DNA of 7,922 nucleotides from assembly GCA_003601725.1 (NCBI GenBank), contig PIYJ01000063.1, positions 1 through 7,922 of the forward strand, in the 5' to 3' direction. Position 1 is the first letter of the stretch. The number at the start of each line of letters is the position of its first letter. The position numbers and the translations under genes are program-made. The notes beneath the pieces are model-generated. The model was not told where the DNA came from, searched no databases, and worked only from the letters and a program-made list of their open reading frames with translations. Shown here piece by piece: positions 1-5,550 of the stretch. The stretch comes from Candidatus Bathyarchaeota archaeon. Lineage in GTDB: Archaea; Thermoproteota; Bathyarchaeia; Bathyarchaeales; DTEX01.

Positions 1-462
1 GAGCTGGATGCCATCGCGGCGGAGCTGGAAGGAGAGTCAAGACTTGAACGTTTAATCAGGATGCGGAGGGAAGCCTTAGAGGTTATGCGATGCTTGGAGA
101 TTTATAATCCGAGGCTTATAGGAAGCGTCTGGAGGGGAACGATTCATAGAAACAGCGATATTGACATCGTTGTATTCTCTTCGAATACAGAAAAGGTCAT
201 GAGGAAAATACGGGAAAAAGGCTTCAAAATAACCAAGGCCGAAGAGGTCATAATATCCAAGGGGGGAAGCAAGCAATCTTCATTTCATATTTCTGTCTCT
301 CTTCCATCAAGCGACGAAGTTGAGATCGTTGTAAGAGACCCTGAAGAAGAAACGAAGACTGAAAGATGCGAGATTTATGGCGATCTGATTAAAGGATTAA
401 ATCTAGATCAGCTAAAAAGCGTTCTTGCGGATGATCCTTATAAAAGATTCATTCCTGATTGA
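1..462 (+). CDS. Nucleotidyltransferase-domain protein, 5' partial
   Basis: This is a small protein of the polymerase-beta-like nucleotidyltransferase fold. The motif G-S followed ten residues later by D-I-D (residues 21-22 and 33-35 counting from the Met at 61) is the family's nucleotide and metal site. E86 or E88 in the later E-V-E-I strand is the likely third carboxylate. The frame is open from base 1 through the Met at 61 with charged helical sequence, so the true start probably lies left of the window and Met61 is likely internal. The substrate cannot be read from the sequence; relatives include antitoxin-like minimal nucleotidyltransferases and small-molecule or RNA nucleotidyltransferases. 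No HEPN partner is visible on the right side. It ends 48 bp before the radical SAM gene on the same strand, so co-transcription is possible. The fold call is fairly sure and the function is unknown. Confidence 0.75.
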   Translation, partial: ELDAIAAELEGESRLERLIRMRREALEVMRCLEIYNPRLIGSVWRGTIHRNSDIDIVVFSSNTEKVMRKIREKGFKITKAEEVIISKGGSKQSSFHISVSLPSSDEVEIVVRDPEEETKTERCEIYGDLIKGLNLDQLKSVLADDPYKRFIPD

Positions 463-501
463 GCTCGTTGCGATCTCTCCATCTGCATTCTAAAGATTAG
501 C

Positions 502-512
502 TAAACTTTAAT
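502..512 (+). promoter_or_regulatory. Possible TATA element for the radical SAM gene
   Basis: The A/T-rich stretch taaactttaat resembles an archaeal BRE/TATA element. If it is used, transcription would start roughly 25 bases downstream, near 533-537. That lies after the ATG at 511 and would favour translation from the ATG at 559. The match is short and the distance rule is the only support, so this is weak. Confidence 0.25.
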
Positions 513-2100
513 GTTCTCGATACAGCTAATACATCGTGCCTTTATCAGTGAAGCAGAGATGAAAGTAGTTCCGGAGCTAAACGCCGTAAAGAAAGACTGG
601 AGAAAAGTGGATATCAAGATTGCTCTCTGTTACCCAAACGTCTACAGGGCAGGAATGACGGGGTTAACGGTCAAGCTGCTTTATGCGCTTCTTAATGCAC
701 GTGGAGATGTTCTATGTGAGAGATTCTTCATCCCAACTATGAGAGAAGGGTGGAGAAGCCTAGAATCAAACCAGCCTTTGAACAGATTTGACATCGTGGC
801 CTTCACCCTTCAATACGAAGAGGATTATCCAAACGTTCTGAGGATGCTTCTTGAATCTGATATTCCGCTGAGGAATGAGGATCGCCGCGAAGATGATCCC
901 CTAATAATCGCTGGCGGCCCATGCGCAACGGGTAATCCTGAGCCCATGGCTGATTATATCGATCTCTTCGTCATCGGCGAGGCTGAACCAGTCATAGATC
1001 AGATCATCGACGAGATCAAGGTTTCCAGAAAACCGAGAAAACATATCGAGAATCTCGCTGACATTAAGGGAGTCTATCTGCCCAGCATTTCAGACGGTGC
1101 TGAGAGAGTCTGGGTTCAAAACCTCAACGAGGCGTTTCATCCACTTGCGCAGCAGATACCTCTGGTTGAAGATGACAGCCCCTATATGCCCATTTTTGGG
1201 AAGGCCTTCACTGTTGAGGTGGTTCGAGGATGCAATCGATCTTGCCGCTTCTGTCTGATCGGTCATATTTGGCGTCCTAAACGTGAGAGAAGCCTTGACA
1301 GAGTTATTTCAATAATCGATGAGGGCGCGAAATACACGCCTGTGAATAAGATTGTACTTATCGGTGCAAGCCTCTTCGCTTATCAGCATCTTGAAGATCT
1401 CTGTGAATTCATAGTGTCCCGCGGATTCGAGCTCTCAGTCTCCTCCTTAAACCCCGAAATCATCACGGAGAGACTGGCTGATTCGCTGAGGAAAGGAAAT
1501 CAGAGAACAGTCACCGTTGCTCCTGACGCTGCCACCGTGAAGATGCGGAGTGTAATAGGTAAGAGGATGAAAGAGGACGCTTTGATACGCGCTGCGAAGA
1601 TCCTTTTAAGCCGCGGAGTTAAGCAGCTAAAAATGTATTTCATTATCGGCTTACCGGAAGAGACCCCTGAAGACATTATCGCCATCGCGGATCTCTCAAA
1701 GAAAGTTGCAGATGTAGGATATGGCTCCCAATCGATTCATCTAAGCATAAATCCGCTTATTCCGAAACCACACACGCCTTTCCAGCGGATAAGGACCCCT
1801 TCAGTTCCGTATCTGAGAGGCTGCTTGAAGCTTGTTAAGAAAGAATTGAAGAATGACGGAAGATTCATCATAAGCACGCTTGATCCCCGTCACGCTCAGA
1901 TTCAAGCTCTACTGAGCCTTGGAGACCGAGAAGTCGGCAGAGCTATCGAGTTTGTCGCTCGCCACGGTGGGGGGTTGGGAACTTGGCGACGCGCCTTAAA
2001 GGAGTGCAGGATCAATCTAGAAAAGTATATCGGAGAAAAGAGCTGTGAAGAGCCTATGCCTTGGGATAAAATAAGGATTCATCCCTACATTGTGTCCTAA
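511..2100 (+). CDS. Radical SAM protein with B12-binding-like N-terminal domain
   Basis: The protein of 529 residues has two parts. Residues 35-170 look like a Rossmann-type B12-binding-like domain (conserved G-G-P-C at 135-138, then V-I-G-E-A-E at 154-159), but I see no DxHxxG cobalamin-ligand motif. Residues about 232-440 form a radical SAM core: C241, C245 and C248 make the CxxxCxxC cluster site, A-P-D-A-A at 337-341 fits the SAM-binding strand, and I-I-G-L-P at 378-382 is a late barrel strand. A C-terminal helical region carries G-D-R-E and G-T-W motifs. It resembles the uncharacterised radical SAM proteins grouped with COG1032 and the bacterial family I recall as TIGR03960; the substrate is unknown. 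The start is uncertain. ATG 511 lacks a Shine-Dalgarno sequence and overlaps an A/T-rich TATA-like stretch; Met17 (559), just before the conserved P-E-L-N-A-V-K-K-D-W segment, is a credible alternative. Confidence 0.87.
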   Translation: MFSIQLIHRAFISEAEMKVVPELNAVKKDWRKVDIKIALCYPNVYRAGMTGLTVKLLYALLNARGDVLCERFFIPTMREGWRSLESNQPLNRFDIVAFTLQYEEDYPNVLRMLLESDIPLRNEDRREDDPLIIAGGPCATGNPEPMADYIDLFVIGEAEPVIDQIIDEIKVSRKPRKHIENLADIKGVYLPSISDGAERVWVQNLNEAFHPLAQQIPLVEDDSPYMPIFGKAFTVEVVRGCNRSCRFCLIGHIWRPKRERSLDRVISIIDEGAKYTPVNKIVLIGASLFAYQHLEDLCEFIVSRGFELSVSSLNPEIITERLADSLRKGNQRTVTVAPDAATVKMRSVIGKRMKEDALIRAAKILLSRGVKQLKMYFIIGLPEETPEDIIAIADLSKKVADVGYGSQSIHLSINPLIPKPHTPFQRIRTPSVPYLRGCLKLVKKELKNDGRFIISTLDPRHAQIQALLSLGDREVGRAIEFVARHGGGLGTWRRALKECRINLEKYIGEKSCEEPMPWDKIRIHPYIVS

Positions 2101-2114
2101 AAAATTTCTATAGG

Positions 2115-2139
2115 TTTGGTTTGTTGTTTCCCTCGTTTT
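2115..2139 (+). terminator. T-rich candidate terminator after the radical SAM gene
   Basis: A T-rich tract with several TTT/TTTT runs begins 15 bases after the radical SAM stop codon. Archaeal RNA polymerase often terminates at oligo-T tracts without a hairpin. I see no stable stem in front of it. The tract is interrupted by G and C, so the call is tentative. Confidence 0.4.
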
Positions 2140-2173
2140 GAATAAGTCCGGAAAACCGCAAATCTTGACGGAT

Positions 2174-2179
2174 AAAAAA
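2174..2179 (-). terminator. Oligo-T candidate terminator after tfb
   Basis: On the minus strand there is a run of six T residues beginning 9 bases after the tfb stop codon (A-run on the plus strand). It sits in the convergent gap where the long minus-strand block should end. Oligo-T is the usual intrinsic termination signal in archaea; no hairpin is evident. Confidence 0.45.
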
Positions 2180-2187
2180 GGAGAGAA

Positions 2188-3132
2188 TTACAAACTTAGA
2201 ATGAAAAGCAAGCAGTCAACCAATTCTTTGTATCTGTTTCTTATTGTTACTTCAGTAACCTTCGCAATCTCAGCTATCTCCCGTTGTGTCCTCCTCTCGC
2301 CGACGAGGACTGAAGCTATATAACTTGCGGCGGCAGCGATGCCAGTCGGTCCCCTCCCGGAGGTTAACTTAAGCTGCCTAGCGGTCAGAAGTATATTATT
2401 AGCGATCTCTTCAACTTTGCCCTGCATTGTAAGCTGATTTGAGAATTTAGAGACATACTGGCTTGCCTTAACGGGTGGAATAAAGTAGCCGAGCTCCTTT
2501 ACCAAGAAACGGTAGCTCCTGCCGACTTCTCTTTTACTCACGTTCGAAGCCTTTGCAATCTCATCTAGGGTACGAGCAAGGCCGCATTGCCTACAGGCGA
2601 TGTAAACTGAAGCTGCGCTTATGCTTTGTATCGACCTTCCGCGGATAAGATGCTCCTTCACGGCCTTTCTATAGATGACGGAGGCCGTTTCAAGAATGTT
2701 CCTGGGTAATGAAAGGTTATTCGCGATCTTCGTAATCTCTGAAAGGGCGAAGGCCAAGTTACGTTCCATCGCATCGGAGACTCTGATGCGTCTCTGCCAT
2801 TTTCTAAGACGATAGATTTGGGCTCTTTTTCCGCTTGAAAATTTCTTTCCATACACGTCTTGGTCATGCCAATCTATCATCGTTGAAAGGCCTTTATCAT
2901 GAATCGTATATGTCACCGGAGCGCCTGTTCGAGCCCTCTTCTCCTTCTGCTCATTATCGAATGCCCTCCATTCCGGTCCGCGATCTGCTATTCTCCTATC
3001 GATTACATAGCCGCATTCCATGCAGACGATTTCCGCAGAATCATAGTCCCGCATTAATCTTGTGCTTCCGCATTCTGGACACTGTCTGACATCCAGAATG
3101 CTTGGCAGTGAAGTTTTATCTCTTTCTCTCAT
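2188..3132 (-). CDS. tfb: Transcription initiation factor IIB (TFB)
   Basis: TFB bridges TBP bound at the TATA box and RNA polymerase, contacts the BRE, and helps open the promoter. The 314-residue length is normal. C18, C21, C37 and C40 form the N-terminal zinc ribbon. The B-reader/linker follows (about 45-90, with the conserved D-R-G-P-E-W-R at 50-56). Two cyclin repeats come next: repeat 1 at about 105-205 with S-A-A-S-V-Y-I-A-C-R, and repeat 2 at about 215-305 with G-R-G-P-T-G-I-A-A-A-A. A C-terminal helix-turn-helix (T-Q-R-E-I-A-E-I-A-K at 282-291) is the expected BRE-contacting element. The C-terminus ends in a short hydrophobic tail after the last conserved K-E-L-V. The start ATG overlaps the gar1 stop as ATGA, and GAGGAG lies 12 bases upstream inside gar1, indicating translational coupling. 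Identification is very firm. Confidence 0.97.
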   Translation of the reverse strand: MRERDKTSLPSILDVRQCPECGSTRLMRDYDSAEIVCMECGYVIDRRIADRGPEWRAFDNEQKEKRARTGAPVTYTIHDKGLSTMIDWHDQDVYGKKFSSGKRAQIYRLRKWQRRIRVSDAMERNLAFALSEITKIANNLSLPRNILETASVIYRKAVKEHLIRGRSIQSISAASVYIACRQCGLARTLDEIAKASNVSKREVGRSYRFLVKELGYFIPPVKASQYVSKFSNQLTMQGKVEEIANNILLTARQLKLTSGRGPTGIAAAASYIASVLVGERRTQREIAEIAKVTEVTIRNRYKELVDCLLFILSL

Positions 3133-3386
3133 TTTCTCTTTTTGCTCCTCTTTTTTCGCTTTGAAGGTAATTGATACAGCATTTTACCAACAAGATCGGA
3201 GGCTCTTCTATTCTTAACATCAACCTCAACATATGGGGTCCTTACAGGACCGAAAACATCGAAGACTTTGCCGACGAATTTTTTGTTTTCGTCAAACACA
3301 TTCTCGCCGATTCTGAGGGGTCTAGACGTCTTTATCACTGCTTTTTCGCTTGGACTCATATGGAGAACGCGTCCTATCCTCCTCAA
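3129..3386 (-). CDS. gar1: H/ACA RNA-protein component Gar1 (TTG start)
   Basis: Gar1 is the subunit of H/ACA ribonucleoproteins that binds the Cbf5 pseudouridine synthase and helps load and release substrate rRNA. The 85-residue protein is a typical small beta-barrel core: R-R-I-G-R-V at the N-terminus, G-K-V-F-D-V-F-G-P-V at 39-48 and P-Y-V-E-V at 51-55 are hallmark strands. A basic tail (K/R-rich, 76-85) follows. The start is a TTG, chosen because an in-frame TAA stands four codons upstream and the first beta strand (I-G-R-V-L-H) would be lost if the internal ATG at 3359 were used. GGAGGG at 3404-3399 lies 12 bases before the TTG. It follows srp19 after 56 bp and overlaps tfb by ATGA. Confidence 0.92.
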   Translation of the reverse strand: MRRIGRVLHMSPSEKAVIKTSRPLRIGENVFDENKKFVGKVFDVFGPVRTPYVEVDVKNRRASDLVGKMLYQLPSKRKKRSKKRK

Positions 3387-3398
3387 AACGACGAGTTA

Positions 3399-3404
3399 CC
3401 CTCC
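3399..3404 (-). promoter_or_regulatory. Shine-Dalgarno sequence deciding the gar1 TTG start
   Basis: GGAGGG on the minus strand lies 12 bases before the TTG at 3386 and 39 bases before the internal ATG at 3359. The spacing supports the TTG start. A second purine-rich run (GAGGAGG) overlaps the TTG codon itself but is too far from the ATG to serve it well. Confidence 0.5.
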
Positions 3405-3439
3405 AGAAAACCATAAACATTAGGATGAAATAAGCATAA

Positions 3440-3447
3440 TATTTAAG
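3440..3447 (-). promoter_or_regulatory. Candidate TATA box for gar1-tfb
   Basis: On the minus strand the sequence AAAACTTAAATATT matches the archaeal BRE/TATA pattern well, with the CTTAAATA core here. It overlaps the srp19 stop codon. Transcription would start about 25 bases downstream, near 3415-3420, leaving a leader of roughly 30 bases that contains the gar1 Shine-Dalgarno sequence. It would allow gar1 and tfb to be transcribed separately from the upstream genes. Confidence 0.5.
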
Positions 3448-3748
3448 TTTTTCTCGTCCGAAATCTAGACTTGGAGTCTTCAAGCTTAGATGCGACTTCT
3501 TTCAAAATCTGATTTTTAGATTTCACCCTTTTAACAAGCACGAGGCCTTTCTTCTCCCATGGACGACGGGGATGAGCTGCGTTCGGAACTAATCTGTAGG
3601 GTATCCGCAGACTCTTCAATGCCTTCTCAATCATTTCTAAATTCGGATTGATCTTAGCAAGTTTCTTTGGTACCCTTCTTCCTTCCCCCCTCGTCTTAGT
3701 CGAATCAAAATAAACGGGCCACAAAGCAATTTCATTACGATTCCGCAT
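3443..3748 (-). CDS. srp19: Signal recognition particle protein SRP19
   Basis: SRP19 binds the tips of helices 6 and 8 of archaeal 7S RNA and promotes SRP54 binding, so it takes part in cotranslational targeting to the membrane. The 101-residue length fits archaeal members. The diagnostic N-terminal strand and loop L-W-P-V-Y-F-D-S-T-K-T-R-G-E-G-R-R-V-P (residues 9-27) and the second motif H-P-R-R-P-W-E-K-K-G (59-68) are both present; the intervening E-K-A-L-K-S-L is the conserved helix. The C-terminus is basic. ATG 3748 is preceded at 8 bases by GGGAGGG, a strong Shine-Dalgarno sequence. It sits 66 bp after rps8e on the same strand; I see no convincing TATA element in that gap, so it is probably co-transcribed with rps8e. 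Confidence 0.96.
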   Translation of the reverse strand: MRNRNEIALWPVYFDSTKTRGEGRRVPKKLAKINPNLEMIEKALKSLRIPYRLVPNAAHPRRPWEKKGLVLVKRVKSKNQILKEVASKLEDSKSRFRTRKT

Positions 3749-3814
3749 CCTAAAGACCCTCCCGGGAAGTTCAAAGAGCCTAAAACTAAGAGTTAAACGC
3801 TGACTCCTCTATTC

Positions 3815-4201
3815 TTACCTAGAAATCAGAAGGGCATTCAGAACCCCTGATTGTCCAGGCCTAGAGGTAACGCGAACTCTTCCCAAAGGCGTTTCTAAGA
3901 TTGTGCCCCTAGTTATCACGTTTCTTCTGTCATAATCAACATTAGCGGGATTCCTAATCACTCTGAGGATTTCTACCTTTTTAGTCTCGCCTGTTTCCGG
4001 ATCTGAAACGTTCACCCACCTTGTGCTTATTAATCGAACCTTGATGTTTCCTCCGCGTCTTCTATCCAGCTTAACTCTCGGTTCATCTACAACGGTCTCG
4101 GTTGGAAAGGATCCCCTCTCGAATCTTCTCTTCTTTCTGTATGCACGTTTCTTTCCGCCTGTCGCTTTTCTTTTATGCAGATCGCTATGCCAAGGTGACA
4201 T
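3815..4201 (-). CDS. rps8e: Small-subunit ribosomal protein eS8 (S8e)
   Basis: This is a structural protein of the archaeal 30S subunit, from a family shared by archaea and eukaryotes. The 128 residues match the archaeal length. Visible signatures are the basic N-terminus (A-T-G-G-K-K-R-A-Y-R-K-K-R at 13-25), P-T-E-T at 33-36, R-R-G-G-N-I-K-V-R-L at 48-57, N-P-A-N at 84-87, R-R-N-V-I-T-R-G-T at 92-100 and V-T-S-R-P-G-Q-S-G-V at 111-120. ATG 4201 is used because it gives the expected short S-P-W-H-S-D-L-H-K N-terminus, and GAGGAG (4219-4214) lies 12 bases upstream. It follows scpB after 37 bp with its own TATA-like element and precedes srp19. Confidence 0.97.
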   Translation of the reverse strand: MSPWHSDLHKRKATGGKKRAYRKKRRFERGSFPTETVVDEPRVKLDRRRGGNIKVRLISTRWVNVSDPETGETKKVEILRVIRNPANVDYDRRNVITRGTILETPLGRVRVTSRPGQSGVLNALLISR

Positions 4202-4238
4202 CTTTATGCCTTTCTCCTCGAAGTTGGAGGGGATTTGA

Positions 4239-4871
4239 TTAATATAAATTTAGCGGAAGGGATTCTCTGTTTTCTTTATTTTTTCTTTCCGATTGTTTCT
4301 TTTTTTCTTTATTAGCTATGCTATTAAGTATTCTGATGAGCTGCCTCTTCATAGTTACTGGATTATGGCTTAAACCAAAATAATCAGCAAAATATTCCGT
4401 TGCCCTCAATATTTTGTTTCTTCCCCTCTGCTCCTTTTCAACCAGCCCCATCTCCACAAGCTGCCTTATATGTTTGTAAGCATGGGTTCCCCGAGCAGCG
4501 ATCACCTGCTTTTGAGAGACAGGCTGCCTGTAGGCTATATAGGCTAATGTTCTAAGAGGGCCGTCGGTGAGAAGAGGTCTCACTGCGAGTCTCCTAACCT
4601 TTGATGCATAATCAGTCTTCAGCTGAAGGACGAAACGCTGATCTTCAAGCTCCAAGACTTCAAGAGAGGAATTACGTTTTTCATACTCCTTCATGAGCAT
4701 CCTCGCCAGTTCTCGGACCTTTCTCTTAGATCGAGACCCAATAATGCGGCCGAGAGTTTTCAGATCGAGAGGGCGACCAGCAACATAGAGAGCCGCCTCG
4801 ATGAGGGCGATCTGCCTATTTACATCTTCGTCTCCGGGCTTTTCTTTCTGTTCTTTACTTGAAGCTCCCAT
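4239..4871 (-). CDS. scpB: Segregation and condensation protein ScpB
   Basis: ScpB is the dimeric winged-helix subunit that binds the kleisin ScpA and completes the SMC-ScpAB complex on chromosomal DNA. The 210-residue protein has the two expected winged-helix domains. The first (about 18-98) begins with I-E-A-A-L-Y-V-A-G-R-P-L. The second (about 104-170) has L-A-Y-I-A-Y-R-Q-P-V-S-Q followed by the conserved R-G-T...I-R-Q-L-V-E-M-G-L-V-E-K and ends at Y-F-A-D-Y-F-G-L. A Lys/Glu/Asn-rich tail (187-205) adds low-complexity sequence. The ATG at 4871 lies inside the end of scpA (17-bp overlap), with GAGG 9 bases upstream, so translation is probably coupled. The call is firm from sequence and neighbours. 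Confidence 0.94.
   Translation of the reverse strand: MGASSKEQKEKPGDEDVNRQIALIEAALYVAGRPLDLKTLGRIIGSRSKRKVRELARMLMKEYEKRNSSLEVLELEDQRFVLQLKTDYASKVRRLAVRPLLTDGPLRTLAYIAYRQPVSQKQVIAARGTHAYKHIRQLVEMGLVEKEQRGRNKILRATEYFADYFGLSHNPVTMKRQLIRILNSIANKEKKKQSERKNKENRESLPLNLY
4240..4248 (-). promoter_or_regulatory. Candidate TATA box for rps8e
   Basis: The minus strand reads TAAATTTATATTA here, a good archaeal TATA match centred about 43 bases before the rps8e ATG. A start about 25 bases downstream would fall near 4218-4220, at the Shine-Dalgarno sequence, giving a leader of under 20 bases. The element overlaps the scpB stop codon. It would give the ribosomal protein gene expression independent of the smc operon. 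Confidence 0.55.
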
Positions 4872-5550
4872 CTGGCGTATCCTCGCCCAGAGTTATGAAG
4901 ATCTCATCTGAATCTTCTTTCTGCCATAGTGAAATTTTTTTTCTGTGAGCAAGAAAAAGAAGGATGATGAAATTTCTTATCTGTTCAAGTTTTTCCAGCC
5001 CTCTGATTAGCTTCGAAAACGTCACTATTTTACCTTCCTTTATGAAGAAGCGGATTTTCCGAAGAAGATTACTCATTTGTTCCTCCATCTCCATTAAATA
5101 AACATTGATGGGTGGAACTATTTCTTGTGGAGCTAAAAGCAGTTCGCTGCGTGGGGGAACTTTAAGCTTGAAGAGATTTTCAGTCTTAATAGCATCCTCT
5201 AAGGCTTCAAGAAGGTTCTGAATCGTGGTCGTTGTCAATTCGTATCGAAGAGGAAGAATTATAGGCGGAGGAACATAATCGGGATTAGGCTCACGTGGAG
5301 GCGGGGGAGGCTCTTCGAGCTTAAGTAAAAGCCGAGACTTCATGAGATACACGGTTGCTGAGGAGTCAAGAGCTATCCCAGAAGCTCTAAAATCAATCAC
5401 ATCTCTCTTTTCCATCTCCTCCAGAAATGAGAGAAGAATAAAAGACAGGTTTATCTTCCAAGGATTAATCTTCTCCAGCATTTGAGGATCAAAGAGAATG
5501 TTCCAGGGAGGATGAAAATAGAAGGGTCTATCAGTCTCTTCCGTTCTCAT
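4855..5550 (-). CDS. scpA: Segregation and condensation protein ScpA (kleisin)
   Basis: ScpA is the kleisin that bridges the two SMC heads and recruits ScpB. The 231-residue protein starts with a short segment ending N-P-W-K-I-N-L-S-F-I-L-L-S-F-L-E (29-44), the family's N-terminal helix that contacts the SMC neck, then the helix A-T-V-Y-L-M-K-S-R-L-L-L (65-76). A proline-rich linker (81-100, five consecutive Pro at 81-85) follows. The C-terminal winged helix (about 173-222, V-T-F-S-K-L-I and a final W-Q-K-E-D-S-D-E-I-F-I) should bind the SMC cap. The ATG overlaps the smc stop as ATGA, and GAGGT lies 9 bases upstream. Sequence divergence is high, as usual for kleisins, and the position between smc and scpB makes the call safe. 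Confidence 0.92.
   Translation of the reverse strand: MRTEETDRPFYFHPPWNILFDPQMLEKINPWKINLSFILLSFLEEMEKRDVIDFRASGIALDSSATVYLMKSRLLLKLEEPPPPPREPNPDYVPPPIILPLRYELTTTTIQNLLEALEDAIKTENLFKLKVPPRSELLLAPQEIVPPINVYLMEMEEQMSNLLRKIRFFIKEGKIVTFSKLIRGLEKLEQIRNFIILLFLAHRKKISLWQKEDSDEIFITLGEDTPDGSFK

Noticed and set aside
2138..2323. A short plus-strand open frame at the tfb 3' end
   Set aside because: It begins at a non-ATG codon, runs antisense over the conserved C-terminal TFB domain, and has no recognisable domain.
3749..3814. A C/D-box or H/ACA guide RNA in the rps8e-srp19 gap, near gar1
   Set aside because: I found a CTGA-like box on the plus strand but no matching box C, no ACA-tailed hairpin and no kink-turn pattern; the gap is too short to support an RNA gene.
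4255..4315. T-rich pyrimidine tract as a terminator or regulatory repeat
   Set aside because: It is the complement of the Lys/Glu/Asn codons in the ScpB tail and lies inside the coding region.
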